From the NCBI RefSeq assembly GCF_009834545.1, contig NZ_CP019427.1, positions 4,470,001 to 4,534,000 on the forward strand: a stretch of DNA of 64,000 nt. Reading direction: 5' to 3'. A program made the position numbers and the translations under genes. This DNA comes from Pseudomonas sp. S04 (lineage in GTDB: Bacteria > Pseudomonadota > Gammaproteobacteria > Pseudomonadales > Pseudomonadaceae). Positions 36,011 through 47,366 of the stretch are shown one piece after another. The notes below the pieces were generated by a model. That model worked only from the letters and a program-made list of their open reading frames with translations. It made no database searches and had not been told where the DNA came from. Position 1 is the stretch's first letter; each line of letters begins with the position of its first letter.

Positions 36011-37705
36011 TTAGTTCTGTTTTTCCATCTGTGCACGCAACAGGTCGCCCAGAGTGGTAGGACCAGCAGCAATGTCAGAGGTAGCTGGCTTGTCGCGCAG
36101 GCTCTGGATTGCTTCTTTCTCTTCAGCATCGTCTTTCGACTTGATGGAGAGCTGGATTACGCGGCTCTTGCGGTCAACGCTGATGATCTTGGCTTCTACT
36201 TCTTCGCCTTCTTTCAGAACGTTACGCGCGTCTTCAACGCGGTCACGGCTGATTTCGGAGGCTTTCAGAGTCGCTTCGATGTCGTCAGCCAAAGTGATGA
36301 TGGCGCCTTTAGCGTCAACTTCTTTCACGATGCCTTTAACGATTGCGCCTTTGTCGTTCTCTTGAACGTACTCGGAGAACGGATCGCTTTCCAGTTGCTT
36401 GATACCCAGGGAGATACGCTCGCGCTCTGGGTCAACCGACAGGATAACGGTGTCCAGCTCGTCGCCTTTCTTGAAGCGACGAACAGCTTCTTCGCCCACT
36501 TCGTTCCAGGAGATGTCGGACAGGTGAACCAGGCCGTCGATGCCGCCGTCCAGACCAATGAAGATACCGAAATCGGTGATCGACTTGATGGTGCCGGAGA
36601 TTTTATCGCCCTTGTTGAACTGGCCAGAGAAATCTTCCCATGGGTTAGATTTGCACTGCTTGATGCCCAGGGAGATACGACGACGCTCTTCGTCGATGTC
36701 CAGAACCATAACTTCCACTTCGTCGCCGACTTGTACGACTTTCGAAGGGTGGATGTTCTTGTTGGTCCAGTCCATTTCGGAAACGTGTACCAGACCTTCA
36801 ACGCCTTCTTCCAGCTCAGCGAAGCAGCCGTAGTCGGTCAGGTTGGTTACACGCGCGGTAACGCGAGTGCTTTCTGGGTAACGGGCTTTGATAGCAACCC
36901 ATGGATCTTCGCCCAGTTGCTTGAGGCCCAGGGAAACACGATTGCGCTCGCGATCGTACTTCAGAACCTTGACATCGATCTCGTCGCCAACGTTGACGAT
37001 TTCCGATGGATGCTTGATACGCTTCCAAGCCATGTCGGTAATGTGCAGCAGGCCATCGACGCCACCCAGATCGACGAATGCGCCGTAATCGGTGAGGTTC
37101 TTGACGATACCTTTGACTTGTTGGCCTTCCTGCAGGGATTCCAGCAGAGCTTCACGCTCAGCGGAGTTCTCGGCTTCGAGGACGCTACGACGGGAAACGA
37201 CAACGTTGTTGCGTTTCTGGTCAAGCTTGATGACCTTGAATTCCAGCTCTTTGCCTTCCAGGTGCGTGGTGTCGCGCACAGGACGGACGTCAACCAGAGA
37301 ACCTGGCAGGAACGCACGGATGCCGTTAACGTCGACAGTGAAGCCGCCTTTAACCTTACCGTTGATAACGCCCTTGACCACTTCTTCGGCTGCGAAGGCT
37401 GCTTCCAGAACAATCCAGCATTCAGCGCGCTTGGCTTTTTCACGGGACAGCTTGGTTTCGCCAAAGCCGTCTTCAACCGAGTCCAGAGCAACGTGAACTT
37501 CGTCACCGACGTTGATGTTCAGTTCGCCAGCGTCGTTGTAGAACTGCTCAAGCGGGATGAGTGCTTCAGACTTCAGGCCAGCGTGAACGGTTACCCAGCG
37601 AGCTTGGTAATCGATATCAACGATAACACCGGTGATGATGGAGCCTGCCTGAAGGTTCAGGGTTTTTAGGCTTTCTTCAAAGAGTTCCGCAAAGCTTTCG
37701 CTCAT
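36011..37705 (-). CDS. rpsA: 30S ribosomal protein S1
   Basis: RNA-binding ribosomal protein needed to load most mRNAs, 564 residues with six S1 (OB-fold) repeats. The later repeats are easily seen from [41 protein letters not shown] and [21 protein letters not shown]. The ATG at 37705 gives the canonical [13 protein letters not shown]; an extension to 37750 is rejected. cmk lies upstream, as is usual. Codon use is strongly biased, as expected of a highly expressed gene. Confidence 0.97.
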   Translation of the reverse strand: MSESFAELFEESLKTLNLQAGSIITGVIVDIDYQARWVTVHAGLKSEALIPLEQFYNDAGELNINVGDEVHVALDSVEDGFGETKLSREKAKRAECWIVLEAAFAAEEVVKGVINGKVKGGFTVDVNGIRAFLPGSLVDVRPVRDTTHLEGKELEFKVIKLDQKRNNVVVSRRSVLEAENSAEREALLESLQEGQQVKGIVKNLTDYGAFVDLGGVDGLLHITDMAWKRIKHPSEIVNVGDEIDVKVLKYDRERNRVSLGLKQLGEDPWVAIKARYPESTRVTARVTNLTDYGCFAELEEGVEGLVHVSEMDWTNKNIHPSKVVQVGDEVEVMVLDIDEERRRISLGIKQCKSNPWEDFSGQFNKGDKISGTIKSITDFGIFIGLDGGIDGLVHLSDISWNEVGEEAVRRFKKGDELDTVILSVDPERERISLGIKQLESDPFSEYVQENDKGAIVKGIVKEVDAKGAIITLADDIEATLKASEISRDRVEDARNVLKEGEEVEAKIISVDRKSRVIQLSIKSKDDAEEKEAIQSLRDKPATSDIAAGPTTLGDLLRAQMEKQN

Positions 37706-37744
37706 TTTAATTCCTGTTGATAAGGGCGAAGAATACGCCCATCT

Positions 37745-37764
37745 CCACACCCCAGACGGTGTGG
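37745..37764 (-). promoter_or_regulatory. Hairpin in the rpsA leader
   Basis: CCACACC and GGTGTGG form a 7-bp stem with a 6-base loop about 40 bases upstream of the rpsA start. S1 is known to repress its own translation through a structured leader in E. coli; this hairpin is a candidate for the same role or for processing of a cmk-rpsA transcript. No T-run follows, so it is not a clear terminator. Confidence 0.35.
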
Positions 37765-37824
37765 GTTAGTTTCAATTAAAAGAAGCACCGCAGGACTATG
37801 ACTGGTCCCCTACGGCCTTCTTGG

Positions 37825-38514
37825 TCACCCGGCGATATCGCGGAGGGCGATTTCGCTCATGATGCGTTCCAGCACCTGATCGATGGACAACTCCGTGGAA
37901 TCCAGCTGAATCGCGTCGACCGCCGGCTTGAGCGGGGCTACCGCTCGCTGGGTGTCGCGCTCATCGCGCACACGGATCTCATCTAGCAGACTCGACAGAC
38001 TAACATCCTCGCCCTTGCCCTTCAACTGCAAATATCGGCGGCGCGCTCGTTCCTCGGCGCTGGCGGTCAGAAAAATCTTCAAGGGCGCATCGGGAAAGAC
38101 CACCGTGCCCATGTCACGACCGTCAGCCACCAGCCCCGGGGCTTCCTGGAAAGCCCGCTGGCGCTGCAGCAGCGCTTCACGCACAGCCGGCAGCGCAGCT
38201 ACCTGGGAGGCGCCCGCACCAGCAGCTTCGGTGCGGATCGCGTCGCTGACCTCATCCCCTTCAAGGATGATGCGCTGCAACTGACCGTCGGTCGCCGCGA
38301 TGAACTGCACATCCAGATGAGCGGCAAGTTTCTTCAGCAATTCCTCGTTGGTCAGGTCGACCCCGTGGTTGCGCGCAGCGAACGCCAGCAAACGGTACAA
38401 CGCACCGGAATCCAGCAGATTCCAGTTCAGGCGCCTGGCGAGCATGCCGGCAATAGTGCCTTTACCCGAACCACTTGGCCCGTCGATGGTGATAACTGGA
38501 GCAATGTTGTTCAC
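37825..38514 (-). CDS. cmk: Cytidylate kinase
   Basis: CMP/dCMP kinase of 229 residues in pyrimidine nucleotide metabolism. It has the P-loop GPSGSGKGT near the N-terminus, the CMP-binding LDSGALYRL and [13 protein letters not shown] segments, and the C-terminal lid with RARRRYLQL. The start is a GTG at 38514 overlapping the aroA stop by 4 bases (GTGA), with an AGAGG site upstream, so it is translationally coupled to the tyrA/aroA gene. The frame extends upstream into aroA but not with family-like sequence. Confidence 0.95.
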   Translation of the reverse strand: MNNIAPVITIDGPSGSGKGTIAGMLARRLNWNLLDSGALYRLLAFAARNHGVDLTNEELLKKLAAHLDVQFIAATDGQLQRIILEGDEVSDAIRTEAAGAGASQVAALPAVREALLQRQRAFQEAPGLVADGRDMGTVVFPDAPLKIFLTASAEERARRRYLQLKGKGEDVSLSSLLDEIRVRDERDTQRAVAPLKPAVDAIQLDSTELSIDQVLERIMSEIALRDIAG

Positions 38515-40754
38515 GACTGAGCCTCTTGGGCAACGCGGATACCGACCTGCGCGCACAACGCGAGGAAATTCGGGAAGGAGGTGGCGACGTTGGCGCAATC
38601 ATGGATGCGGATCGGCGCATTGGCACGCAGCGACGCCACACTGAAGGCCATCGCAATCCGATGATCACCATGACCGTGGACTTCGCCACCACCGATCTGG
38701 CCGCCGTCAATGATAATCCCATCCGGCGTCGGCTCACACTTGACGCCCAGCGCCAGCAGACCGTCGGCCATGACCTGGATCCGATCAGATTCCTTGACCC
38801 GCAGCTCTTCGGCACCGCGCAGGATAGTCCGGCCTTGCGCACAAGCTGCCGCCACGAACAGTACCGGGAACTCGTCGATGGCCAGCGGCACCAGCTCCTC
38901 GGGAATCTCGATGCCCTTGAGTTGAGCCGCGCGCACGCGCAGGTCAGCCACCGGCTCGCCGCCCACTTCGCGCTGGTTTTCCAGGGTAATGTCGGCACCC
39001 ATGAGACGCAGGATATCGATCACCCCGGTGCGGGTCGGGTTGATGCCGACGTGCTCCAGCACCAGCTCGGAACCTTCGGCAATCGAAGCGGCGACCAGGA
39101 AAAACGCCGACGAGGAGATATCGCCCGGCACTTCGATGTGAGTGGCCGTCAGCTTGTGGCCGGACTCGACCGAAGCGGTTGCGCCCTCGACAGTTACCGG
39201 ATAGCCGAAGCCACGCAGCATGCGCTCGGTATGGTCACGCGTTGGCGCAGGCTCGGTGACCGTGGTCTGGCCTTCGGCGTACAGACCAGCCAACAGCAGG
39301 CAGGACTTAACCTGGGCGCTGGCCATCGGCATGGTGTAGGTCAGGCCCTTGAGGGCATGACCACCACGAATGATCATCGGCGGACGGCCTTCAGCGGCGG
39401 TTTCGATCACCGCACCCATTTCCCGCAGCGGATTGGCCACGCGATTCATCGGGCGCTTGGACAACGAGGCGTCGCCCGTCAGGGTGCTATCGAAGCTCTG
39501 CGCAGCCAGAAGGCCAGACAGCAGGCGCATCGAAGTGCCGGAGTTGCCCAGGTAGATCGGGCCAGGCGCCGGTTTCAAGCCATGCAGGCCCACACCGTGA
39601 ATGGTCACACGACCATGGTGCGGCCCTTCGATGACCACCCCCATGTCGCGGAAGGCCTGCAGGGTCGCCAGGGCATCTTCGCCCTCGAGGAAGCCTTCGA
39701 CTTCGGTGACACCCTCAGCCAGCGAGCCGAGCATGATCGAACGGTGGGAAATCGATTTATCGCCCGGTACACGAATCCGCCCAGTCAGGCGGCCACCAGG
39801 TTGTGCCAGGAAAATCAGGTCGTTGGAGTTCATAGCGTCCACATAGGCCCGGCGGGCCAGGATTTTACTGAAATGCTCGCGGGCAACCCGGGCGCGAGTG
39901 AATACGCCCAACAATTGGTGCCCGTCCCCTGCATCGACCGCGTCGCGCAAGGCGTCGAGGTCGCTGCGAAATGTATCGAGTGTGCGCAGCACCGCTTCCC
40001 GGTTAGCGAGAAAGATGTCGTGCCACATCACCGGGTCGCTACCGGCGATTCTTGTGAAATCGCGGAAGCCGCCCGCAGCGTAACGGAAGATCTCAAGATT
40101 TTCATTGCGCTTGGCCAAAGAGTCGACCAGACCGAACGCCAACAGGTGCGGCAGATGGCTGGTTGCGGCCAGCACTTCATCGTGGCGCTCGACCTGCATG
40201 TGCTCGACATCGGCACCCAGTTCGCGCCACAACGCATCAACCACCGCCAGCGCAGCCGGATCGGTTTGCTCAAGCGGCGTAAGGATCACCTTGTGCCGGC
40301 GGAACAACTGGGCATTGGAGGCCTCAACCCCGCTCTGCTCGGAACCGGCAATCGGGTGCCCCGGCACGAAGCGTGGCGGCATGCCGCCGAACGCCTGGGT
40401 TGCCGCGCGTACCACATTGCCCTTGGCACTGCCGACATCCGTCAGGATCGCTGCGCCCAGGTCCATGCCCGCGAGCAACGCCAGGAGTTTCTCCATGGCC
40501 AGGATCGGCACCGCCAACTGAATGACGTCCGCACCGACACAGGCGGCCGCCAGGTCATCTTCACAGCGGTCGACCACGCCCAGTTCTACGGCAAGCTTGC
40601 GTGATTGCGGATCGAGATCGACCCCCACCACCTCACGGCAAATGCCGCTTTCGCGCAAGCCCTTGGCAAACGAACCGCCGATCAGCCCCAGGCCGACCAC
40701 CACCAGGCGGCCGATCACCGGCACAGCAGGTTGCACGGCACTGACATCAACCAC
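38511..40754 (-). CDS. Bifunctional prephenate dehydrogenase / 3-phosphoshikimate 1-carboxyvinyltransferase
   Basis: A natural TyrA-AroA fusion of 747 residues. Residues about 1-300 are a prephenate (cyclohexadienyl) dehydrogenase with the NAD motif [11 protein letters not shown] and [11 protein letters not shown] with its catalytic His. From about residue 310 comes EPSP synthase: [33 protein letters not shown], and LRVKESDRI near the end. The fusion is well known in Pseudomonas, so it is not an assembly artefact. The protein acts in the shikimate and tyrosine branches. It overlaps hisC by 8 bases upstream and cmk by 4 downstream. Confidence 0.96.
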   Translation of the reverse strand: MVDVSAVQPAVPVIGRLVVVGLGLIGGSFAKGLRESGICREVVGVDLDPQSRKLAVELGVVDRCEDDLAAACVGADVIQLAVPILAMEKLLALLAGMDLGAAILTDVGSAKGNVVRAATQAFGGMPPRFVPGHPIAGSEQSGVEASNAQLFRRHKVILTPLEQTDPAALAVVDALWRELGADVEHMQVERHDEVLAATSHLPHLLAFGLVDSLAKRNENLEIFRYAAGGFRDFTRIAGSDPVMWHDIFLANREAVLRTLDTFRSDLDALRDAVDAGDGHQLLGVFTRARVAREHFSKILARRAYVDAMNSNDLIFLAQPGGRLTGRIRVPGDKSISHRSIMLGSLAEGVTEVEGFLEGEDALATLQAFRDMGVVIEGPHHGRVTIHGVGLHGLKPAPGPIYLGNSGTSMRLLSGLLAAQSFDSTLTGDASLSKRPMNRVANPLREMGAVIETAAEGRPPMIIRGGHALKGLTYTMPMASAQVKSCLLLAGLYAEGQTTVTEPAPTRDHTERMLRGFGYPVTVEGATASVESGHKLTATHIEVPGDISSSAFFLVAASIAEGSELVLEHVGINPTRTGVIDILRLMGADITLENQREVGGEPVADLRVRAAQLKGIEIPEELVPLAIDEFPVLFVAAACAQGRTILRGAEELRVKESDRIQVMADGLLALGVKCEPTPDGIIIDGGQIGGGEVHGHGDHRIAMAFSVASLRANAPIRIHDCANVATSFPNFLALCAQVGIRVAQEAQS

Positions 40755-41859
40755 GAGCCAGGACCTTGCTCAGCGCCTCGAGGAAACGACTGTTTTCCGC
40801 CGGCAGGCCGACGGTGATGCGCAGGTGGTTTGGCATGCCGTAGTTGGCCACCGGACGCACAATCACACCTTCACGCAGCAAGCCCTGGAAGATCGGCGCA
40901 GCACTGCACCCCAGATCAACACAGATGAAGTTGCCCCGGGACGGGATCCAGCCCAGCCCCAGCTCACGGAACCCGGCTTCCAACTGCTGCATGCCAGCCT
41001 CATTCAGGCGTCGGCTTTCAGCCAGGTATTCATCGTCCTGCAACGCGGCACAGGCGGCTGCCAGTGCCAGGCTGTTGACGTTGAAGGGCTGGCGCACGCG
41101 ATTCAGCACGTCAGCCACCACCGCCGTCGACAAACCATAACCGACGCGCAACGCCGCTAAGCCATAGGCCTTGGAGAAGGTGCGCGATACCAGCAAGTTC
41201 GGATACGCAGCAAGAAAATCCAGGCCATCGGGCAGCTCACTGCCCTCAGCGTACTCGATGTACGCCTCGTCCAGCACCACCAGCACCGAGGCAGGCACAT
41301 CCTGCAGGAACTCATCCAGTGCCTCGGCACTGAACCAGGTTCCGGTCGGGTTGTTCGGGTTGGCAATGAACACTACTCGGGTATTGGCGTCGATCGCCGC
41401 CAACATGGCGGGCAGGTCGTACCCCCAGTCCTTGGCTGGAATCACCCGCGCGTCAGCACCAACGGCCTGGGTGACGATCGGATAGACCGCAAAGGCGTGC
41501 TCACTGAACACTGCGTTCAAGCCGGGTGCAAGATAGGCACGCGCCACCAGCTCAAGAATGTCGTTGGAGCCGTTGCCCAACGTCACCTGGCTCAGCTCGA
41601 CACGGCACTGTTCTGCCAGCAGGGTCTTGAGCGCAAAGCCATTGCCATCCGGATACCGGGTCAGCTCGGCCAGCTCTTCACGAATCGCCGCCAAGGCCTT
41701 GGGACTGGCACCCAGCGGGTTTTCGTTGCTGGCCAGTTTAACGATGCTGGCCGGATCGATATCCAGCTCGCGAGCCAGTTCGTCCACGGGCTTACCCGGA
41801 ACGTAAGGCGAAAGTTGTTGCACGCCCGGCTGTGCCAGAGCGAGGAAGTCGCCACTCAT
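40747..41859 (-). CDS. hisC: Histidinol-phosphate / aromatic aminotransferase (HisC2-type)
   Basis: PLP-dependent aminotransferase of 370 residues. It has NENPLGASPKAL, NGSNDILELVARAYL, NPNNPTGTWF, the acidic VVLDEAYIEYA, and the PLP lysine in SRTFSKAYGLAALRVGYG. Placed between pheA and tyrA/aroA, it probably acts as an aromatic (or arogenate/prephenate) aminotransferase at least as much as in histidine synthesis; family members do both. It starts 11 bases after the pheA stop. Confidence 0.93.
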   Translation of the reverse strand: MSGDFLALAQPGVQQLSPYVPGKPVDELARELDIDPASIVKLASNENPLGASPKALAAIREELAELTRYPDGNGFALKTLLAEQCRVELSQVTLGNGSNDILELVARAYLAPGLNAVFSEHAFAVYPIVTQAVGADARVIPAKDWGYDLPAMLAAIDANTRVVFIANPNNPTGTWFSAEALDEFLQDVPASVLVVLDEAYIEYAEGSELPDGLDFLAAYPNLLVSRTFSKAYGLAALRVGYGLSTAVVADVLNRVRQPFNVNSLALAAACAALQDDEYLAESRRLNEAGMQQLEAGFRELGLGWIPSRGNFICVDLGCSAAPIFQGLLREGVIVRPVANYGMPNHLRITVGLPAENSRFLEALSKVLARG

Positions 41860-41870
41860 TGTTAACGCCC

Positions 41871-42965
41871 TTAGAGAACTGCTTTGGGGTAGGAACCCAA
41901 CACTTTAAGTGCCACTGCTTCCTGACTGATTTTCTCCAGCACACCCTTGACCAGCGGATCGCGGTGGTGGCCGACGAAGTCGATGAAAAACACGTAGGTC
42001 CACTTGCCACTGCGCGACGGACGAGTCTCGATGCGAGTCAGGTCGATGCCGTTGTCGTGGAAAGGCACGAGCAGTTCGTGCAGCGCACCCGGCTTGTTGC
42101 TCATCGAGACGATGATCGAGGTTTTGTCGTCGCCGGTCGGCGGCACTTCCTGGCTACCGATCATCAGGAAGCGCGTGGAGTTGTCCGGACGATCTTCGAT
42201 CTTCTCGGCCAGGCGAGTCAGGCCGTACAGGCCAGCCGCCATGTCGCCAGCGATTGCCGCCGAATTCCACTCACCCTTGACCCGCTTGGCTGCCTCGGCG
42301 TTGCTGGAGACCGCCACGCGCTCGACATTCGGGTAATGCGCATCCAGCCACTTGCGGCACTGGGCCAGGGACTGGGCGTGGGAGTAGATGCGGCTGATGC
42401 TGTCAGTCTTGGTGTTTTCACCCACCAGCAAGTGGTGGTGAATCCGCAGCTCGACTTCGCCACAGATGACCATGTCGTGCTCAAGGAAGCTGTCGAGGGT
42501 GTGGTTGACGGCGCCTTCCGTGGAGTTTTCCACAGGCACCACGCCAAAATTCACCGCGCCGGCAGCCACTTCACGGAACACTTCATCGATCGCCGCCATC
42601 GGCTTGCTGATCACCGCGTGACCAAAGTGCTTCATGGCGGCTGCCTGGGTGAAGGTGCCTTCAGGCCCCAGGTAAGCCACTTTCAGCGGCTGCTCGAGCG
42701 CCAGGCACGAGGACATGATTTCGCGGAACAACCGCGCCATCTCTTCGTTGCCCAGCGGCCCCTGGTTTCGCTCCATCACGCGCTTGAGCACCTGAGCTTC
42801 ACGCTCAGGACGATAGAACACCGGCACTTCGCCTTCGGCCAGCGAGGCCATCTTTACTCGCGCGACTTCCTGGGCGCAGCGGGCACGCTCACTGATCAGC
42901 TCCAGGACCTTTTCGTCCAGCGAATCAATGCGCAGGCGCAGTGCCTTGAGTTCTTGCTCAGACAT
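41871..42965 (-). CDS. pheA: Bifunctional chorismate mutase / prephenate dehydratase
   Basis: P-protein of phenylalanine synthesis, 364 residues. Residues about 1-90 are an AroQ chorismate mutase (LRLRIDSLDEKVLELISERA), residues about 95-270 the prephenate dehydratase (AYLGPEGTFTQAA; VVPVENSTEGAVNHTLD; with the TRFLMIG catalytic Thr-Arg-Phe), and residues about 285-360 a regulatory ACT domain with the Phe-binding GALHELL and ETRPSR motifs. It is likely feedback inhibited by phenylalanine. Its ATG overlaps the serC stop by one base (TAATG), indicating coupling. Confidence 0.96.
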   Translation of the reverse strand: MSEQELKALRLRIDSLDEKVLELISERARCAQEVARVKMASLAEGEVPVFYRPEREAQVLKRVMERNQGPLGNEEMARLFREIMSSCLALEQPLKVAYLGPEGTFTQAAAMKHFGHAVISKPMAAIDEVFREVAAGAVNFGVVPVENSTEGAVNHTLDSFLEHDMVICGEVELRIHHHLLVGENTKTDSISRIYSHAQSLAQCRKWLDAHYPNVERVAVSSNAEAAKRVKGEWNSAAIAGDMAAGLYGLTRLAEKIEDRPDNSTRFLMIGSQEVPPTGDDKTSIIVSMSNKPGALHELLVPFHDNGIDLTRIETRPSRSGKWTYVFFIDFVGHHRDPLVKGVLEKISQEAVALKVLGSYPKAVL

Positions 42966-44056
42966 TAGCCGTGTTCCTTCTCGAACTCTGCCATGTACGA
43001 AACCAGTGCGTTGACCGCAACGATGTCGACGGCGTTATAGATGGAGGCGCGCATACCGCCTACCGAACGGTGACCCTTGAGGTTCAGCAGGCCCCGCTCC
43101 TCGGCACCGGCCAAAAATGGCTTGTCCAGGCGATCGTCGGCCAGGCGGAACGGCACGTTCATCCACGAGCGATCAGTCTTGTTGATCGGGTTGCTGTACA
43201 GGCCGCTGGCATCAATGAAGTCATACAGAGTGCGCTGCTTGGCCTCGTTGAGCTTACCGATAGCTTCCACGCCACCTTGATCCTTCAGCCACTCGAACAC
43301 CAGGCCGGACAAGTACCAGGCCAGGGTTGGCGGGGTGTTGTACATCGAGCCGTTGTCGGCCGCGACCTTGTAGTCGAGCATGGTCGGGCACAACGAGCGG
43401 GCACGACCCAGCAGGTCTTCGCGCACGATGTTGACCACGATACCGCTCGGGCCGATGTTTTTCTGGGCGCCGGCGTAGATCATGCCAAAACGCGAAACAT
43501 CGATCGGGCGCGACAAAATGTCCGAAGACATGTCGGCGACCAGCGGCACATCAGCAGTTTCCGGCACCCAGCCAAACTCCAGGCCGCCGATGGTTTCGTT
43601 CGGCGCGTAGTGCACGTAGGCGGCGTCTTGCGACAACTGCCACTCGTTCTGTCCGGGAATTGCAAAATAGTCGTAGGGCTTGGCGGTCGCGGCAACGTTG
43701 ACGTGGCCGTAACGGGAAGCTTCTTCGATGGCTTTCTGCGACCAGATACCGGTGTCGATATAGTCGGCGGTGCCGTTTTCCGGCAACAGGTTCAGCGGAA
43801 TCTGGGCAAATTGCTGGCTCGCGCCACCTTGCAGAAACAGTACTTTGTAGTTCGAAGGGATATTCAGCAGATCACGCAGATCCTGCTCGGCCTTGGTGGC
43901 AATGGACACGAACTCATCACTGCGATGGCTCATTTCCATGACGGAGAGGCCCTTGCCGTGCCAATCCAGGAGTTCACCCTGGGCACGTTGCAGGACAGCT
44001 TCGGGAAGTGCCGCCGGACCGGCACAGAAGTTATAGGCTCTCTTGCTCACATCCAA
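42965..44056 (-). CDS. serC: Phosphoserine aminotransferase
   Basis: PLP enzyme of 363 residues for serine and, through phosphohydroxythreonine, pyridoxal phosphate synthesis. It has the canonical N-terminus RAYNFCAGPAALPEAV, FLQGGASQQF, and the PLP lysine in YAGAQKNIGPSG. A GTG at 44050 is an alternative start two codons later. First gene of the serC-pheA-hisC-tyrA/aroA-cmk-rpsA cluster, with a REPIN and the gyrA terminator upstream. Confidence 0.96.
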   Translation of the reverse strand: MDVSKRAYNFCAGPAALPEAVLQRAQGELLDWHGKGLSVMEMSHRSDEFVSIATKAEQDLRDLLNIPSNYKVLFLQGGASQQFAQIPLNLLPENGTADYIDTGIWSQKAIEEASRYGHVNVAATAKPYDYFAIPGQNEWQLSQDAAYVHYAPNETIGGLEFGWVPETADVPLVADMSSDILSRPIDVSRFGMIYAGAQKNIGPSGIVVNIVREDLLGRARSLCPTMLDYKVAADNGSMYNTPPTLAWYLSGLVFEWLKDQGGVEAIGKLNEAKQRTLYDFIDASGLYSNPINKTDRSWMNVPFRLADDRLDKPFLAGAEERGLLNLKGHRSVGGMRASIYNAVDIVAVNALVSYMAEFEKEHG

Positions 44057-44129
44057 TCTCGCTCTGATTTGGTGGTATCACACATTTATAGGGGGCGATC
44101 GCCACTCACATGGCTGAGCAGCGATCAAC

Positions 44130-44230
44130 TGTAGGAGCGAGCTTGCTCGCGAAAAACCTGAGGACGCCGCGCTTAATCAGGAAACCCGCGTCATCGTTAA
44201 CGTCCATCGCGAGCGAGCTCGCTCCTACAG
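44130..44230. repeat. REPIN (two inverted REP sequences)
   Basis: Two REP palindromes in opposite orientation: TGTAGGAGCGAGCTTGCTCG(CGA) at 44130-44152 and its near reverse complement at 44207-44230, with about 54 bases between. This doublet is the mobile unit spread by RAYT-type proteins in the P. fluorescens group. It lies between serC and gyrA. Confidence 0.9.
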
Positions 44231-44251
44231 GGTCATCAATTTTCCATAGGG

Positions 44252-44293
44252 ACAAACAACAAGGGGGCGAATTTTCATCCGCCCCCTGTTTGT
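44252..44293 (-). terminator. Probable terminator downstream of gyrA
   Basis: GGGGGCG and CGCCCCC form a strong stem around a 10-base AT-rich loop, with outer ACAAACA/TGTTTGT pairing interrupted by a short bulge. It starts 5 bases after the gyrA stop. The following minus-strand sequence is TTGTTGTTTG rather than a pure T-run. Confidence 0.7.
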
Positions 44294-44297
44294 CCGC

Positions 44298-46952
44298 TTA
44301 CTCTTGCGGTTCTTCGTCAGCGGCGGCATCGAGTTGCTGATCGTCAACCACGTCGTCGATCACGACCTCGCCGTCGAATACCCCACCCTCTTCACCTTCC
44401 AGCTCGTCACCTTCGACTTCCGACGGCTCCTGGACCCGCTCCAGGCCTACCAGCGTTTCGTCGCTGGCCAGCTTGATCAGGGTCACGCCCTGGGTGTTAC
44501 GACCCAGGCTCGAGACTTCGTCGACACGGGTACGCACCAGAGTGCCCTGGTCGGAAATCAGCATGATCTCCTCACCGTCGAGCACCTGAACGGCACCTAC
44601 CAGACGGCCGTTGCGGTCGTTGCTGACCATGGCGATCACGCCCTGGCCGCCACGCTTGTACTCCGGGAACTCGCCGATGGCGGTACGCTTGCCATAACCA
44701 CGCGCCGAAGCGGTGAGGATCTGGCTGCCTTCTTCCGGGATCAGCATGGAAATCAGCTTCTGCCCTTCCGGCAGGCGCATGCCGCGCACACCACGTGCAG
44801 TACGGCCCATGGCACGTACATCGGATTCCTTGAAGCGAGTGACCTTGCCGCCGTCGGAGAACAGCATGACTTCACGCTCGCCATCGGTGATGGCTGCGCT
44901 GATCAATACGTCGCCTTCGTCCAGCTCCAGCGCGATCAGGCCGACGCTGCGTTGACGACTGAAGGATTCCAGCGGGGTCTTCTTCACGGTGCCTTTGGCG
45001 GTCGCCATGAAGATGAAGTGACCTTCGGTGTACTCCTCGACCGGCAGCATGGTCGTGATGTACTCATCACTGTCCAGCGGCAGCAGGTTGACCAGCGGAC
45101 GCCCACGGGCAGCGCGGGAAGCTTCCGGAATCTCGTAGGTTTTCAGCCAGTACACCTTGCCCTTGCTGGAGAACAGCAGCAGCGTGGTGTGGCTGTTGGC
45201 AACCAGCAGGTGAGCGATGTAGTCCTCATCCTTGACGCCAGTCGCCGACTTGCCTTTACCGCCACGACGCTGGGCCTGGTACGCAGCCAATGGCTGGGTC
45301 TTGGCGTAGCCACCGTGGGAAATGGTCACGACGCGCTCTTCTTCCGGGATCATGTCACCCAGGGTCAAGTCGAGACGGGCATCGAGGATTTCGGTGCGGC
45401 GCACATCGCCGTACTCGGCGCGGATCACTTCCAGCTCTTCGCGGATCACTTCCATCAGGCGCGTGGCGCTGTTGAGGATGCGGATCAGCTCGCCGATCTG
45501 GTTGAGGATCTCTTGATACTCGGCCAGCAGCTTTTCGTGCTCCAGGCCAGTCAGGCGGTGCAAACGCAGCTCCAGAATGGCTTGCGCCTGTTCCGGCGAC
45601 AGGAAGTACTTGCCTTCGCGCAGGCCGTATTGCGGGTCCAGGGTCTCTGGACGGCAAGAGTCGGCACCGGCGCGCTCGACCATCGCCACCACGGCGGAGG
45701 ATTCCCAGGCAGTGCTGATCAGCGCTTCCTTGGCTTCCGACGGCGTTGGCGAGGCCTTGATCAGGGCGATGACCGGGTCGATGTTCGACAGGGCAACGGC
45801 CTGGCCTTCCAGGATGTGGCCACGCTCGCGGGCTTTACGCAGCTCGAACACGGTACGACGGGTCACGACTTCGCGACGGTGACGCACGAAGGCTTCCAGC
45901 AGATCCTTGAGATTGAGGATCCGCGGACGGCCATCGATCAGCGCAACGATGTTGATACCGAACACTGCTTGCAGCTGAGTCTGGGCGTAGAGGTTGTTGA
46001 GAATCACCTCTGGCACTTCGCCGCGACGCAATTCGATCACGACGCGCATACCATCCTTGTCGGACTCGTCGCGCAGTTCGGTGATGCCTTCCAGCTTCTT
46101 CTCTTTGACCAGCTCGGCGATCTTCTCGATCAGACGCGCCTTGTTCAACTGGTAAGGCAGTTCGGTGATGACGATCTGCTGGCGACCACCGACCTTGTCG
46201 ATGTCTTCGATCGTCGAGCGGGCACGCATGTAAATGCGCCCGCGACCGGTACGGTAGGCTTCGATGATGCCGGCGCGACCGTTGATGATCGCCGCGGTCG
46301 GGAAGTCCGGACCCGGGATGTATTGCATCAACTCGTCGACAGTCAGCTCGGGATTGTCGATGAGCGCCAGGCAACCGTCGATGACTTCACCGAGGTTGTG
46401 CGGCGGAATGTTGGTCGCCATGCCCACGGCGATACCGCTGGAGCCGTTGACCAGCAGGTTGGGAATACGGGTCGGCATGACCGCCGGGATCATTTCGGTG
46501 CCGTCGTAGTTCGGCACCCAGTCCACGGTTTCCTTGTGCAGGTCAGCCAGCAGCTCGTGCGCCAGCTTGGTCATGCGCACTTCGGTGTATCGCATCGCAG
46601 CGGCGTTGTCGCCGTCGACCGAACCGAAGTTGCCCTGGCCGTCGACCAGCAGGTAACGCAGCGAGAATGGCTGCGCCATCCGAACGATGGTGTCGTACAC
46701 CGCGGTATCACCGTGGGGGTGATACTTACCGATCACGTCACCGACAACACGGGCAGATTTCTTGTACGGCTTGTTGAAGTCGTTACCCAGCTCGCTCATA
46801 GCGAACAGCACACGCCGATGCACGGGCTTCAAGCCATCGCGCGCATCAGGCAGTGCCCGCCCGACAATTACGCTCATTGCGTAGTCGAGGTAGGACTGCT
46901 TCAGCTCGTCTTCGATATTGACCGGGAGGATTTCTTTGGCCAGTTCGCCCAT
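44298..46952 (-). CDS. gyrA: DNA gyrase subunit A
   Basis: Subunit of type II topoisomerase that cuts and rejoins DNA, 884 residues. It has the conserved [11 protein letters not shown], catalytic Tyr122 in [10 protein letters not shown], and the C-terminal beta-pinwheel with the GyrA box QRRGGKGK. The quinolone-resistance region reads HGDTAVYD with Thr83 and Asp87, the usual sensitive-type residues for Pseudomonas. An acidic tail ends the protein. The ATG at 46952 gives the canonical [14 protein letters not shown]; the extension to 47036 is rejected. Confidence 0.97.
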   Translation of the reverse strand: MGELAKEILPVNIEDELKQSYLDYAMSVIVGRALPDARDGLKPVHRRVLFAMSELGNDFNKPYKKSARVVGDVIGKYHPHGDTAVYDTIVRMAQPFSLRYLLVDGQGNFGSVDGDNAAAMRYTEVRMTKLAHELLADLHKETVDWVPNYDGTEMIPAVMPTRIPNLLVNGSSGIAVGMATNIPPHNLGEVIDGCLALIDNPELTVDELMQYIPGPDFPTAAIINGRAGIIEAYRTGRGRIYMRARSTIEDIDKVGGRQQIVITELPYQLNKARLIEKIAELVKEKKLEGITELRDESDKDGMRVVIELRRGEVPEVILNNLYAQTQLQAVFGINIVALIDGRPRILNLKDLLEAFVRHRREVVTRRTVFELRKARERGHILEGQAVALSNIDPVIALIKASPTPSEAKEALISTAWESSAVVAMVERAGADSCRPETLDPQYGLREGKYFLSPEQAQAILELRLHRLTGLEHEKLLAEYQEILNQIGELIRILNSATRLMEVIREELEVIRAEYGDVRRTEILDARLDLTLGDMIPEEERVVTISHGGYAKTQPLAAYQAQRRGGKGKSATGVKDEDYIAHLLVANSHTTLLLFSSKGKVYWLKTYEIPEASRAARGRPLVNLLPLDSDEYITTMLPVEEYTEGHFIFMATAKGTVKKTPLESFSRQRSVGLIALELDEGDVLISAAITDGEREVMLFSDGGKVTRFKESDVRAMGRTARGVRGMRLPEGQKLISMLIPEEGSQILTASARGYGKRTAIGEFPEYKRGGQGVIAMVSNDRNGRLVGAVQVLDGEEIMLISDQGTLVRTRVDEVSSLGRNTQGVTLIKLASDETLVGLERVQEPSEVEGDELEGEEGGVFDGEVVIDDVVDDQQLDAAADEEPQE

Positions 46953-47366
46953 GAGAAGCCTGATTCCTTTTTCTGGTGAAACTTCGTCACATCCAGATGG
47001 GACGAACGAAGCTCGCCGCTGCAGGCTGAGTGCCATGCACCGACTTACGACAAATCAACGAGTTATGCCATGGATCTGCGCAGTAAAGGTTACCCCGCGG
47101 GGCGACCTTGGAAACCGCCGGATGTTATCACAAGAGCCGCCACGCACCTATCCCCCTGATGCGCATGGAGCATAGTTAGTTGACCGATGACAGGCTTGAG
47201 GGGGACGAGAGAAGCTTAGAGGCTGATTCGAGACTAGATTGTGGTTAATTTATTGACTTGACCTGCCCCTTCGCTGGCAAGCCAGCTCCTGCAGAGCATG
47301 TGGTGGGCGCAAAACCTGTGGGAATGAACCTGCTCGCGACGACTATCGCTCAGACACCTGAGCTGA
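46953..47366. other. Intergenic region between mtnA and gyrA
   Basis: About 414 bases. It holds the gyrA leader (promoter not assigned) and, near the mtnA end, two diverged REP-like sequences (47271-47339). No gene is supported. Confidence 0.45.
47271..47339. repeat. Diverged REP doublet near mtnA
   Basis: TCGCTGGCAAGCCAGCTCC(TGCAG) at 47271-47294 and TGTGGGAATGAACCTGCTCG(CGA) at 47317-47339 are opposite-facing REP-like sequences, more degenerate than the pair at 44130-44230. Confidence 0.7.

Noticed and set aside
38526..40604. 692-codon open frame opposite tyrA/aroA
   Set aside because: Antisense shadow; Arg/His/Gln-rich and unlike any protein family.
38511..40754. TyrA-AroA fusion as a novelty
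   Set aside because: This fusion is well established in Pseudomonas.
44304..46979. 891-codon open frame on the plus strand opposite gyrA
   Set aside because: Antisense shadow of gyrA with no recognisable domain.
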